Shown: in pieces, positions 1-6,180 of the stretch
How the letters are laid out: the number at the start of each line of letters is the position of its first letter
Numbering within the stretch: position 1 is the stretch's first letter
IMG/VR virus record: IMGVR_UViG_3300014050_000077
Span: 1,028 to 34,741 of that record
From: a virus
Length of the DNA: 33,714 nucleotides
Strand: one strand, 5' to 3'
Position numbers and translations under genes: made by a program
Notes under the pieces: model-generated
The model's input: the letters and a program-made list of their open reading frames with translations, nothing else
What the model was told of the DNA's origin: nothing
Databases searched by the model: none

Positions 1-558
1 CTCATCCTGCTTGTACAATGGATTTGCCTTATAGGAATCGACACTCGTTGAGATGATGTGAACGATGAAATCTGCATCTTTGAACTCCTTGGTATAGGAA
101 GGAACGATGATATGGAATGGATCAATTGCCTCAAACTCAATGCGCTTCTTGTCCTCGTTCCAGATTACCTTTGACACGCCACGTCCGTAGAGCAACAAGT
201 TGTCAATTACGGAAACAATCTCTTTCTGAAAGTTTGTACGCTCACGCATATTGTAATCAAACCAACGCTCGGCTGATACGGTCAGCGGTGTCAACTGCTG
301 GCGCATCGGTACAAAGCTGGAAAGAATGTCGTTGCCAATCGCGCTGTTGACGAAGCTTGGCTTCAGCTTCTCAATCGCTGTGTCAATTAGCTGAACGTGG
401 AGATCTGCTGCTGTAGGCCAAGGCTTGACCTTACGGCGTACGCCAAAGTAGCGAGCTTGATAGAACAACCGTTGGCGGTTCTCCCAAGTCTCTCGCTGGT
501 TAAGCGCATCAATGATCCTTGTATAATAATCTGTACGGCGTGTATCTTTGGCGTTCAT
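1..558 (-). CDS. Portal protein, N-terminal part (runs off left edge)
   Basis: This open frame has no stop inside the window, so only the first 186 residues are visible. It starts at the ATG at 558, which overlaps the TGA of the upstream lipoprotein gene as ATGA. The text resembles N-terminal portal (head-to-tail connector) sequences of podoviruses: an early basic, tyrosine-rich helix (RRTDYYTRIIDAL), a WPTAADLHVQLIDTAIEKLKP-type segment, then LLLYGRGVSKVIWN and IDPFHIIVPS. Portals form the dodecameric ring at one capsid vertex through which DNA enters and leaves. Position downstream of both terminase genes supports this. The family call comes from recalled sequence style and synteny, since the core clip and wing domains lie outside the window. 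Confidence 0.75.
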   Translation of the reverse strand, partial: MNAKDTRRTDYYTRIIDALNQRETWENRQRLFYQARYFGVRRKVKPWPTAADLHVQLIDTAIEKLKPSFVNSAIGNDILSSFVPMRQQLTPLTVSAERWFDYNMRERTNFQKEIVSVIDNLLLYGRGVSKVIWNEDKKRIEFEAIDPFHIIVPSYTKEFKDADFIVHIISTSVDSYKANPLYKQDE

Positions 559-794
559 TTTTGTCTTTCTCTGCTCAATTCAAATGACAGATCGTTGACG
601 TAATGCAAAGCACGCTTGGCCCAAGCGCGTATTTTTGGATCAGCAGTACGGATAGAAGAATAGTTTTCATCTCGCATTAAAGACTCAACTGCCCCCGTTG
701 TTTGGGTTACTGGTGTCGTTGTTGCGCAACCACCAAGACTCACCACGCAGATCACGCTCAATAGCTTTGCGATTCTTGCGCCAATCGGCTTCAA
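555..794 (-). CDS. Small lipoprotein, outer-membrane spanin-like
   Basis: A 79-residue reading starting at a TTG has a basic N-terminus (KPIGARIAK), a hydrophobic stretch and a lipobox-like LGGC, after which the mature part begins CATTTPVTQTTG. The frame stays open further upstream to 875, but the TTG gives the cleanest signal peptide. It overlaps the membrane peptide at 685-873 in another frame and its stop overlaps the portal ATG (ATGA). Nested membrane-peptide and lipoprotein pairs next to a holin-like gene are typical of Rz/Rz1 spanins, which fuse inner and outer membranes at lysis. The mature part is not proline-rich as classic Rz1 is, so spanin is an inference. A signal-anchored lipoprotein is well supported. 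Confidence 0.55.
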   Translation of the reverse strand: MKPIGARIAKLLSVICVVSLGGCATTTPVTQTTGAVESLMRDENYSSIRTADPKIRAWAKRALHYVNDLSFELSRERQK

Positions 795-873
795 GGTTTT
801 GTGTTCGCTTTTCTTTCCAACCTGGAATGATGCGAAACACGGCTGCGATGATCTCAAGGATTGCACGCAGCAC
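685..873 (-). CDS. Small membrane-anchored charged protein, possible inner-membrane spanin
   Basis: The 62-residue product begins at a GTG and has an N-terminal hydrophobic helix (LRAILEIIAAVFRIIPG) followed by a highly charged tail (WKEKRTQNLEADWRKNRKAIERDL). That is the layout of a type II membrane protein with a periplasmic helical region, as in short Rz-like inner spanins. It lies just downstream of the holin-like gene and overlaps the lipoprotein frame by about 110 bases. No strong Shine-Dalgarno site is seen before the GTG, so the start is uncertain. Rz proteins are usually longer, so the spanin role rests on context. Confidence 0.5.
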   Translation of the reverse strand: MLRAILEIIAAVFRIIPGWKEKRTQNLEADWRKNRKAIERDLRGESWWLRNNDTSNPNNGGS

Positions 874-880
874 AAATAAA

Positions 881-1051
881 TTATTTAATATTTAACCCGA
901 CTGTCTTTAGGAAGTTTACGATCTTTTCCAAGATCGAATCATCCGCTGGGGTCGGTGTGAGTTTAACAATGATGCGAGCAGCGAGAACGATGCCACCAAC
1001 AGCGGCTACGATCTCTTGCCAATTTGAAGTAATCCAATTCCAGATATTCAT
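881..1051 (-). CDS. Holin-like small membrane protein
   Basis: A 56-residue product starts at the ATG at 1051, preceded by a strong AGGAGG about nine bases upstream that overlaps the end of the large terminase gene. It begins MNIWNWITSNWQEIVAAVGG, with a single hydrophobic helix around residues 11-29, followed by a PTPADDSILEKIVNFLK tail. Small proteins with one transmembrane helix and a KLTPTPxDD-type tail recur in phage lysis regions. A holin would make the membrane lesion that lets the endolysin out. The assignment rests on size, topology and the neighbouring spanin-like pair. No enzyme motif is present. Confidence 0.6.
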   Translation of the reverse strand: MNIWNWITSNWQEIVAAVGGIVLAARIIVKLTPTPADDSILEKIVNFLKTVGLNIK

Positions 1052-1056
1052 AGTGT

Positions 1057-2481
1057 TTATCCTCCTGGGTCAAATCCAGCCATGACGGGATCGTGGGATA
1101 CCATCATTTCTTGAAGTGACTTCCAAGTTGGACGCTCTATCTGAAATGTCAAGTCAAGACCTACATTTGTGCTACTGAGGCATAAGGCCAGTGCGTCAGC
1201 TCTGTCGGGTGATGCTATGCCTCTGGCACGCATTGAGTCCTTGGATTCCACGCCAAGCTTGCCCTTGCTATTGGTGATTGTACGCCTGCAAGTCAACTGC
1301 GCGGTCAAGTCCTCATCCTCTGGCAGTATAATCTCAGCATCCTCAATCTTCTTTGCCATCCCATACCACATCTCAGCAGACCGATTGGTATAGGCGTTGT
1401 TGTCATAGGCAGTAGCCCCAAAGTTCACGCGATTGACTGCCCATCCAGACTCGGCCAAGGCATCGCACATGACCATCCCCATCCCGCTTGCGTCAGCGTA
1501 GATGTTGTTGGCTTCTAGCCCAGCCTTCTTAAATTCGACTATAAACCTGCCAACCGCTGCCATCGTGTCTTTCTCACGCCAAGCAATCATAGGTAGAATC
1601 TTGTTGCCATCGCTGATACAAATGACGTTTTGATCGCCACCCGCTGCAAAGTCCACGCCTGCTATGCGTACACCTGGCTTGAATCTGGGTGGCGTGTTGT
1701 AGCAGTTCTGTAGCTGGGTGAGGTTGATAACTAGGCTTTCCAGCCCTATGTCAACAAACTCGCCGTAGATCATGGATCTGGTCAGCGGGTGCTTCTCGCC
1801 GTATCGCTGGATTACCTCATCAATCTGAGTTTGCGTTATGTGCGGACAGTCAAACGCTGTGACTGCGTGCTTCGACCACATATTGGCTTCCTTAGTAAAC
1901 GCTCGATAGAACGCACCGCTAGTCCCGCCTGGGCTGGATGCGATTAGCAAGCGGGTTGGTTGACATCGGCTGATAGCCTCAAACAGCGGGTCGGCTACGG
2001 TCTTGGCTTCGTCAACTACCATTAGCAATGGATGGTATTCGTGGTCCTCTGCGTGCCAGCCTTCAGCACGCCCAGGATCAGTCGCTGAGTAGCCTATAAT
2101 GCGTGATGTGTTGCCGTTGGGGTGGAGGTAGCGGATCTCGCCAGATGTCACTTCCCACGCGCCACCGAGCTTGGCAATGTGATTGCGCAGGCTGGGCCAG
2201 AGTTGGCTTTCGACTTGGCGAAAAACGCCTGCCGTAGTTACAGCGATTGATCGCGGGTAAACGAGAGCATGCCATATCAAAATAGCCGAAATGACGGTGC
2301 TGGTCTTGCCAGAGCCGTTGGCTGCACGCAAGGCTACGCGACAGTCTCTATGCTCTAAATCGCGTAATACCTTTCTTTGCCAATCATAAAGATTGATGCC
2401 CAAGACATTAGATGCGAATGCAGATGGTTTAGAGAGGTCTTCAAGTATCTCTTCTTGACTACGCTTGGGAGGTTTTGGCAT
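1057..2481 (-). CDS. terL: Terminase large subunit (packaging ATPase and nuclease)
   Basis: This 474-residue protein is the DNA packaging motor. The N-terminal ATPase has Walker A at residues 53-60 (AANGSGKT) and Walker B at about 153-158 (MVVDEA), with a following coupling motif near ASSPGGTSGAF. The C-terminal RNase H-fold nuclease shows an acidic strand at 272-277 (RIAGVD), a second at about 328-330 (YAD) and the terminal acidic motif SPDRADALAL at 424-433. Length matches the family. It lies downstream of the small subunit and upstream of the lysis and portal genes, the usual packaging order apart from the inserted lysis genes. It docks on the portal and cuts concatemeric DNA. Confidence 0.96.
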   Translation of the reverse strand: MPKPPKRSQEEILEDLSKPSAFASNVLGINLYDWQRKVLRDLEHRDCRVALRAANGSGKTSTVISAILIWHALVYPRSIAVTTAGVFRQVESQLWPSLRNHIAKLGGAWEVTSGEIRYLHPNGNTSRIIGYSATDPGRAEGWHAEDHEYHPLLMVVDEAKTVADPLFEAISRCQPTRLLIASSPGGTSGAFYRAFTKEANMWSKHAVTAFDCPHITQTQIDEVIQRYGEKHPLTRSMIYGEFVDIGLESLVINLTQLQNCYNTPPRFKPGVRIAGVDFAAGGDQNVICISDGNKILPMIAWREKDTMAAVGRFIVEFKKAGLEANNIYADASGMGMVMCDALAESGWAVNRVNFGATAYDNNAYTNRSAEMWYGMAKKIEDAEIILPEDEDLTAQLTCRRTITNSKGKLGVESKDSMRARGIASPDRADALALCLSSTNVGLDLTFQIERPTWKSLQEMMVSHDPVMAGFDPGG

Positions 2482-2542
2482 AGGTGTATGTTAAGACCTC
2501 TTTTTGTTTTGAGCCACAATAATTTGGGGGGGTATATGCGTA

Positions 2543-3169
2543 TTAAATGGGGGCTGGGGGAGTGGCGGGTGGCGTGGTGGTGTACTTGGCTAGGCTCTCT
2601 TTCCTTGGTTTGCGTCTTCTCATTGCTCTATGCCTAGTCTTTCCAGATTTTTCTAGCGTTGGAGTGACAATAGTTTGTGTGCCATCTGTCGCACAATAGC
2701 TATTGTCTCGAATTGGTAGGACTGGTTTGACCTCAACTGCTTTAGCATCAATCACTTGCGTTTTCTTTCTGCCCGCAATCCCCGCAAGAAGTTGAGCTAG
2801 ATTCCCGCTGATTCCGTGGGTGACATCTTGCGTAACATTCAGGCGGGCAGAGGGTTGCGAATACGAAAACGATCTCTCTAAAATCCACGCTCTAGCTTGC
2901 CAACTCTTTTCTCCAGCTTGGTTTATTGAGTCGAGGAGGTTTGCTTCTAGTTGCCTACGCTCTTTTTGCAGAGACTCGTTGAATGCCTTGTTTCTGTGTT
3001 GCCAATTCTGGATAGTTGCTGGAGAGATACCTAATGCTTCCCCCGCCTTTTCATAAGTCAAACCCTTGCGAACAAACCCTAAAATCTTTTCGTGAATCTC
3101 TGGCGTGAGTGTGGAATGTCGGCCAGCCTTCTTTTCTGTAGGTGCGGTGGAGTCCGCGAGTTCATCCAT
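2543..3169 (-). CDS. terS: Terminase small subunit (putative)
   Basis: The chosen start at 3169 gives 208 residues (MDELADS...), because the longer frame to 3259 has an unconvincing hydrophobic N-terminus. A GAAG stands about nine bases before this ATG. Residues about 15-60 form a helix-turn-helix of the terminase small-subunit/transposase type (LTPEIHEKILGFVRKGLTYE then AGEALGISPATIQNWQ). A charged helical region follows, and the C-terminus is very basic and proline-rich (RRRKPRKESLAKYTTTPPAT), suiting DNA binding. It would recognise the packaging site and load the large subunit, encoded next with a 61-base gap. Confidence 0.75.
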   Translation of the reverse strand: MDELADSTAPTEKKAGRHSTLTPEIHEKILGFVRKGLTYEKAGEALGISPATIQNWQHRNKAFNESLQKERRQLEANLLDSINQAGEKSWQARAWILERSFSYSQPSARLNVTQDVTHGISGNLAQLLAGIAGRKKTQVIDAKAVEVKPVLPIRDNSYCATDGTQTIVTPTLEKSGKTRHRAMRRRKPRKESLAKYTTTPPATPPAPI

Positions 3170-3209
3170 AAGTTTTACTTCTACCACACTTTGACTAGAA
3201 AAAAAGATG

Positions 3210-3236
3210 TTGACTATTGCAAGCGGATGGTATAGT
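3210..3236 (+). promoter_or_regulatory. Candidate sigma70-type promoter for the rightward cluster
   Basis: TTGACT at 3210-3215 and TATAGT at 3231-3236 are separated by 15 bases, slightly short for a classical promoter. The -10 box ends only eight bases before the ATG at 3245, so the transcript would start at or a few bases before the start codon and be nearly leaderless. No Shine-Dalgarno site is seen before that ATG, which fits. It lies in the 75-base divergent gap between the small terminase and the rightward cluster. Confidence 0.45.
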
Positions 3237-3244
3237 TTGTCGAT

Positions 3245-3511
3245 ATGCAAACGAAACACGCAGTAGAAAACGCTGAAGCTGCCACGGTAGAAGATGGCAA
3301 CAAGTTCAACCGCATAGCAGCGGGAGAATATGTTTGCGGCATTTATAAAATCATAAAAAGAGACGCGAAAGAATTGGGCGATGAAGATTATATATTCCCG
3401 CGCTTTGAGTGGTTTATTTATAAAGGCGAGGAGCAGGGCGCACTAGATATCGTCTCAACTCTGCGCCAAGCCAAGGAATGCGTAATGCGGGATATGGAGG
3501 TTGCAAAATGA
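3245..3511 (+). CDS. Hypothetical protein, first gene of the rightward cluster
   Basis: This 88-residue product has no family I recognise. Its N-terminus is alanine and glutamate rich (HAVENAEAATVEDGNKFNR). The middle contains alternating aromatic and charged residues (YIFPRFEWFIYKGEEQGAL) that look like a compact alpha/beta fold, ending in a helix with QAKECVMRDMEVAK. The only ATG is at 3245, without a Shine-Dalgarno site and directly after a candidate promoter. Its TGA overlaps the ATG of the next small gene. As the promoter-proximal gene of a cluster of tiny proteins it is probably early-expressed, but no function can be assigned. Confidence 0.75.
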   Translation: MQTKHAVENAEAATVEDGNKFNRIAAGEYVCGIYKIIKRDAKELGDEDYIFPRFEWFIYKGEEQGALDIVSTLRQAKECVMRDMEVAK

Positions 3512-3588
3512 TTGACCTTACCTTGGCAATCTTATTCCTCTCGCCGTGCGTTGCCTTTATGGCGGTAAACTACTTCAGCAAAAACTAA
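3508..3588 (+). CDS. 26-residue hydrophobic peptide
   Basis: The ATG overlaps the preceding stop (ATGA), with GGAGG about eight bases upstream, and the frame ends at TAA 3586-3588. The product is almost entirely hydrophobic (LTLAILFLSPCVAFMAVNYF) with a short polar C-terminus (SKN), so it would be a single-span membrane peptide. Its overlap, ribosome-binding site and clear membrane character argue that it is translated. The function is unknown. Confidence 0.55.
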   Translation: MIDLTLAILFLSPCVAFMAVNYFSKN

Positions 3589-3603
3589 AAAAAGGAAACA
3601 TAT

Positions 3604-3906
3604 ATGATGCAAACTAACAAAACTAAAACTTGGAAAATCGGCGAAGAGTGCGTTGGTGGAATAATACAAGCGAAAATCAGTCAAAGCTCATATTTTCCAT
3701 CGTGCACTACAGTTAAAATTTTAATTAAAGACTATAAAACACAGGAGATTGTGGATTCTCAAATTTTTGGAAGACTCCACGAAAGCAGATTAGAAGTTTA
3801 TTTGAATGATATGACAAGCTCATATCATGCTTCGAAAGTTGTCGAATGGGTAAAGAAAAACGCTTGGTATGATAATGCCACGATGGCATTCGTGGGGAGA
3901 AGCTAA
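3604..3906 (+). CDS. Hypothetical protein
   Basis: The 100-residue product starts at 3604 or at the adjacent second ATG, with AAAGGAAA about seven bases upstream. It has a beta-rich first half (IQAKISQSSYFPSCTTVKIL, IKDYKTQEIVDSQIFG) and a helical C-terminus (ASKVVEWVKKNAWYDNATMA). No catalytic motif is recognisable. It sits in the rightward cluster one base before the GP88-like gene, so both are probably made from one transcript. Small single-domain proteins of this kind in early clusters are often host-takeover factors, but that is only context. Confidence 0.75.
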   Translation: MMQTNKTKTWKIGEECVGGIIQAKISQSSYFPSCTTVKILIKDYKTQEIVDSQIFGRLHESRLEVYLNDMTSSYHASKVVEWVKKNAWYDNATMAFVGRS

Positions 3907-3907
3907 T

Positions 3908-4540
3908 ATGATGACATTCGAGCACGCGACAACATCAACGGGTGGAGGATTCTCCCGCCCCTTCAAAATGCCTTGTCCCGCCTACTCAATTCCCGCGAGC
4001 CTTTGCAAGGTAGGCGGAAAACTGAGAAAGGTTGAGGGTTCGGTATGTAGCAAGTGCTACGCGATGAAAGGCAACTATGGCTTTCCCGCAGTACGGGCTG
4101 CCTTGGCTCGCCGTTTGCGTTCCTTACGGCATAAAGATTGGGTGGATAGTATGGTTTACTTAATCGAAGCGGAAGGGAATGCGTTTTTTAGATGGCACGA
4201 TTCGGGAGATATTCAGAATCAGAATCATCTTAAAAAGATAGTCGAAGTTTGCGAACGTACTCCAAACGTGCGCCATTGGCTGCCAACGCGAGAAGCTGGC
4301 ATACTTCAATCATTCATCAATAACGGCGGGAAAGTGCCCGAAAATCTAACCATTCGCCTTTCCGCGCATATGATTGATGGCGTTGCCCCGTTGCCATTGG
4401 CTCGCCGTTTAGGCGTTCAAGTGTCGACTGTAGTTACAAGCGGGAAAACTTGCCCATCAGCTGAGCAGGGTAACAAATGCCTAACTTGTCGCGCTTGTTG
4501 GGATAAGAAAACGGAGTGCGTAGCATATGGCAAACATTAA
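3908..4540 (+). CDS. GP88-like cysteine-rich phage protein
   Basis: The start at 3908 (or 3911) follows GGGGAGA with good spacing and gives 210 residues. It resembles the phage 'gene product 88' family: a CPAYSIPASLC segment, CSKCYAMKGNYGFPAVRAALARR-like text at about 47-70, FFRWHDSGDIQ at 93-103, VRHWLPTREAGIL at 121-133, and a C-terminal cysteine cluster (C182, C191, C194, C197, C204). The paired cysteines suggest a bound metal or iron-sulfur cluster. CSKCYA recalls CxxCYA motifs of radical-SAM-like phage proteins, but no complete CxxxCxxC is present. The family's biochemical role is not known to me. It is the largest protein of the rightward cluster. Confidence 0.7.
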   Translation: MMTFEHATTSTGGGFSRPFKMPCPAYSIPASLCKVGGKLRKVEGSVCSKCYAMKGNYGFPAVRAALARRLRSLRHKDWVDSMVYLIEAEGNAFFRWHDSGDIQNQNHLKKIVEVCERTPNVRHWLPTREAGILQSFINNGGKVPENLTIRLSAHMIDGVAPLPLARRLGVQVSTVVTSGKTCPSAEQGNKCLTCRACWDKKTECVAYGKH

Positions 4541-4679
4541 ATATCACTACGCCGTTTATAATTCACTAGGTCAATTCTTCGCGCGGTTCACGTCCTACTC
4601 AAATGCCCTACGTTGGGCAGTGAGGAACGGGATGGAATGGAGCGCGATAATAAGAAAAGAAAAGGAAAATACAAAATGA
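4527..4679 (+). CDS. Small basic hypothetical protein
   Basis: A 50-residue frame starts at ATG 4527, overlapping the end of the GP88-like gene, and stops at TGA 4677-4679, which overlaps the next ATG as ATGA. The product (NIKYHYAVYNSLGQFFARF, then SNALRWAVRNGMEWSAIIRK) looks like a small alpha/beta fold of the kind that carries a flexible lysine-rich tail. I recognise no family. The chain of overlaps on both sides is the main evidence that it is translated. Confidence 0.6.
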   Translation: MANIKYHYAVYNSLGQFFARFTSYSNALRWAVRNGMEWSAIIRKEKENTK

Positions 4680-4879
4680 ATGCAAATGAAATAATTAAAG
4701 AATCAAAAATCTTCCAATTTGATGATTGCGGAAAGGTTCGGAATGCCTATGCGCGATATTATCAAGATGGAAATATTGATATTGAGATTGAAGATTTTGA
4801 TGCGCCTGGGAGCGCGTATGATAGCGCATGGATTGCTGCGGAAAAACTAGGCCTAATGCGAGAAGGGGTAACGCAATGA
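4676..4879 (+). CDS. Small acidic hypothetical protein
   Basis: The start at ATG 4676 overlaps the preceding TGA, giving 67 residues. AAAAGGAAAA upstream is a weak ribosome-binding site. The product is acidic, with a beta-hairpin-like centre (NAYARYYQDGNIDIEIEDFD) and a C-terminal helix (SAYDSAWIAAEKLGLMREGV). No family is recognised. Acidic small early proteins can be DNA mimics or inhibitors of host enzymes, but nothing specific supports that here. Its stop overlaps the next small gene. Confidence 0.65.
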   Translation: MNANEIIKESKIFQFDDCGKVRNAYARYYQDGNIDIEIEDFDAPGSAYDSAWIAAEKLGLMREGVTQ

Positions 4880-4971
4880 ACTGCCCGCAAGTATACGCGC
4901 TAGGGCTACTCCACGGTGGGCTTTTGCTTGCGTTTGTATGGCTGGTATGGCCTAAAAATAAGCGCAAGTAA
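4876..4971 (+). CDS. 31-residue single-span membrane peptide
   Basis: The ATG overlaps the preceding TGA (ATGA) and GAAGGGG lies about ten bases upstream. The product has one hydrophobic segment (YALGLLHGGLLLAFVWLVW) followed by PKNKRK, a positively charged tail that would stay cytoplasmic under the positive-inside rule. It is the second tiny membrane peptide in the cluster, after 3508-3588. The function is unknown. Confidence 0.55.
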   Translation: MNCPQVYALGLLHGGLLLAFVWLVWPKNKRK

Positions 4972-4983
4972 GTCCAGCCTTGT

Positions 4984-5006
4984 CTTCTCCTTTAGCACGG
5001 GAGAAG
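4984..5006. other. Short hairpin after the membrane-peptide gene
   Basis: CTTCTCC at 4984-4990 pairs with GGAGAAG at 5000-5006 around a nine-base loop, thirteen bases after the stop of the previous gene. No U-run follows, so it is not a convincing rho-independent terminator. It could be an RNA processing or stability element between the two halves of the rightward cluster. A second tiny inverted repeat (AAACC/GGTTT) follows near 5020-5033. Confidence 0.3.
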
Positions 5007-5040
5007 CAAAGGATGGATTAAACCGATAGGTTTACCCACT

Positions 5041-5341
5041 CCAAACGGCAGCGCAGCCTATAAGGAGCGTATAAAAATATGACTGAAGAAGAAATCATAA
5101 AAGCCTACCTTTCGCGCCTGGGTAAGAAAGGCGGGAGCGTCAAAGGATCTTGCAAGGCTCGCAAGCTTTCGCGGGAGCATTACCAAACGGTAGCGCAGGC
5201 ACAGCGGGAGCGTTGGCAAAAGTGGCGTACTGAAAACGGTAGGCCAGCTACCAAACGGTAGCGTAGCCTTTCGCGGGAGCGTTAGCTCTATAAGGGTATA
5301 TAAAAATAGCCTATAAGGGCTATATAAACGGCAGTCTAGCG
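5041..5341 (+). repeat. Interspersed short repeats A, B and C
   Basis: Three short motifs recur in and around the gene at 5079-5261. Motif A (CCAAACGGYAGCGYAGSC) lies at 5041-5058, 5183-5200 and 5251-5268, with a shorter relative near 5325-5341. Motif B (TTTCGCGGGAGCRTTASC) lies at 5167-5184 and 5269-5286, with a partial copy near 5201-5217. Motif C (CTATAAGGR followed by a TATAWAAA tract) lies at about 5058-5078, 5286-5308 and 5309-5328. They occur in the order A-C before the gene and A-B-C-C after it. They could be iterons, regulator-binding sites or mobile short repeats. Confidence 0.6.
5079..5261 (+). CDS. Small very basic protein
   Basis: The 60-residue product starts at ATG 5079 with AAGGAGCG about ten bases upstream. 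It begins TEEEIIKAYLSRLGKKGGSVKG and is rich in lysine and arginine, with a C-terminal helix (QAQRERWQKWRTENGRP). The LGKKGGSxKG segment recalls small phage proteins with LGKKGG repeats, so nucleic-acid binding is plausible. Part of its coding sequence is made of the interspersed A and B repeats, so the C-terminal region may have arisen from repeat spread. It is the last rightward gene before the convergent leftward cluster. Confidence 0.6.
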   Translation: MTEEEIIKAYLSRLGKKGGSVKGSCKARKLSREHYQTVAQAQRERWQKWRTENGRPATKR

Positions 5342-5500
5342 ACCTATGCGGCAACAGCAGGCTCGGTTTCCTAGCTCCTCAACCTTAAATTTGACCACTG
5401 GAAGGTCTGGAGCATCAGCCTTGCTGCAAAGACGCTTAGAAACGGCATTTCTGCTCGATTGTGAGCGTTTTAGAGCCTTATTTTTGGCTACCTTTGGCAT
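5336..5500 (-). CDS. Small basic hypothetical protein
   Basis: The ATG at 5500 lies one base after the TAA of the upstream gene (TAATATG), giving 54 residues (MPKVAKNKALKRSQSSRN...). The N-terminal half is very basic. A beta-like segment (DLPVVKFKVEELGN) precedes a cysteine-rich end (ACCCRIGR). No family is recognised. The tight coupling to the preceding gene supports it. A rival plus-strand frame covers the same region but has no ribosome-binding site or neighbour. This is the last gene of the leftward cluster before the convergence zone. Confidence 0.45.
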   Translation of the reverse strand: MPKVAKNKALKRSQSSRNAVSKRLCSKADAPDLPVVKFKVEELGNRACCCRIGR

Positions 5501-5501
5501 A

Positions 5502-5741
5502 TTACCAGTTTTTGCAGCTCCACGCACGGGCTGTTAATTTGCTTGGAGGATTGGAATCACACTGATGCCTAGCCCTAAAGCTACGCCTGCGCGCTGGGTT
5601 ATTCTTCTTGATGGTCATGTCTGGATCTCCGTATCGGATAACCTTGCTTTGCCCATTCTGGCACGCTCGGACCACAAACTTCTTACGCTCTCCAGGTGTA
5701 CGCCTAGGGCTATTGCAAGGGAGTTCTCTAGGATTCATCAT
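5502..5741 (-). CDS. Conserved small basic phage protein (GDPxMxIKKxxPxRRxSFRARH type)
   Basis: The 79-residue product starts at paired ATGs at 5741/5738, inside the end of the upstream gene. Its C-terminal two thirds match a signature I recall from many phages: KFVVRA...KVIRYGDPDM, IKKNNPARRRSFRARHQCD and ARAWSCKNW. The conserved histidine and two cysteines could bind a metal. Homologues are usually uncharacterised and often near structural or replication genes. The shorter version from 5738 is equally possible. Confidence 0.7.
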   Translation of the reverse strand: MMNPRELPCNSPRRTPGERKKFVVRACQNGQSKVIRYGDPDMTIKKNNPARRRSFRARHQCDSNPPSKLTARAWSCKNW

Positions 5742-6009
5742 CTACCTCATCGGTATCCCAAACGCTAGGACAGGCATCGTGGAGCGATTGTAGTGCCTTT
5801 TGGTGGCCTTCGAAGAATCCCGACAGCCTCTTAACCTGCTCGGTAAGGCTATTCCATTGCACTTCGAATACCTCATAGGAGCAGTTGGCATTCATATCGT
5901 CTACCAACTGCCCTAGCAAACGTAACACGCCATGCAACTGTGCATTTTCACGTTGAAGCAGGGCAATGAACTTGTGCGCTACCTTCAACTGCTCTCTATC
6001 TTGGTTCAA
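5728..6009 (-). CDS. Coiled-coil hypothetical protein
   Basis: The 93-residue product starts at a TTG at 6009, with GAAGGG about six bases upstream inside the preceding gene. It is helical throughout, with heptad-like leucines (FIALLQRENAQLHGVLRLLG, LTEQVKRLSGFFEGHQKALQ) and an acidic end (WDTDEVDDES). No enzyme motif is visible. The helical sequence suggests a small oligomeric adaptor. It overlaps genes on both sides, as in a compact operon. Confidence 0.65.
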   Translation of the reverse strand: MNQDREQLKVAHKFIALLQRENAQLHGVLRLLGQLVDDMNANCSYEVFEVQWNSLTEQVKRLSGFFEGHQKALQSLHDACPSVWDTDEVDDES

Positions 6010-6139
6010 ACCCGCCCTTCTTTGCCTTCATCATGCGCCATACTTTAGGCTGGATGGTGCTTTTAGATTTAGAACGGCTAGTGCCAGCTTTACGGCGAGC
6101 GTTAATGTTGGCATACAATCCAAGTTTTGCGTTGTTCAT
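5996..6139 (-). CDS. Small basic phage protein (LGLYANINARRKAG type)
   Basis: A 47-residue frame starts at ATG 6139 and ends at TAG 5998-5996. The sequence begins MNNAKLGLYANINARRKAG and ends KVWRMMKAKKGGFEPR, which closely resembles short basic phage proteins with YANI(H/N)A(K/R)R motifs. Such proteins are widespread and uncharacterised. It is the first gene after the palindrome-rich spacer, so its promoter probably lies there. It overlaps the TTG start of the next gene. Confidence 0.6.
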   Translation of the reverse strand: MNNAKLGLYANINARRKAGTSRSKSKSTIQPKVWRMMKAKKGGFEPR

Positions 6140-6180
6140 TTCACGATTATACCACACCCACCACCTTATCACCAACTCCG

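Noticed and set aside
5041-5341. CRISPR array
   Set aside because: The repeats are short, imperfect, irregularly spaced and partly coding; there are no uniform spacers or cas genes.
5346-5537. Plus-strand frame of 63 codons in the convergence zone
   Set aside because: No ribosome-binding site, and it competes with the coupled minus-strand gene at 5336-5500.
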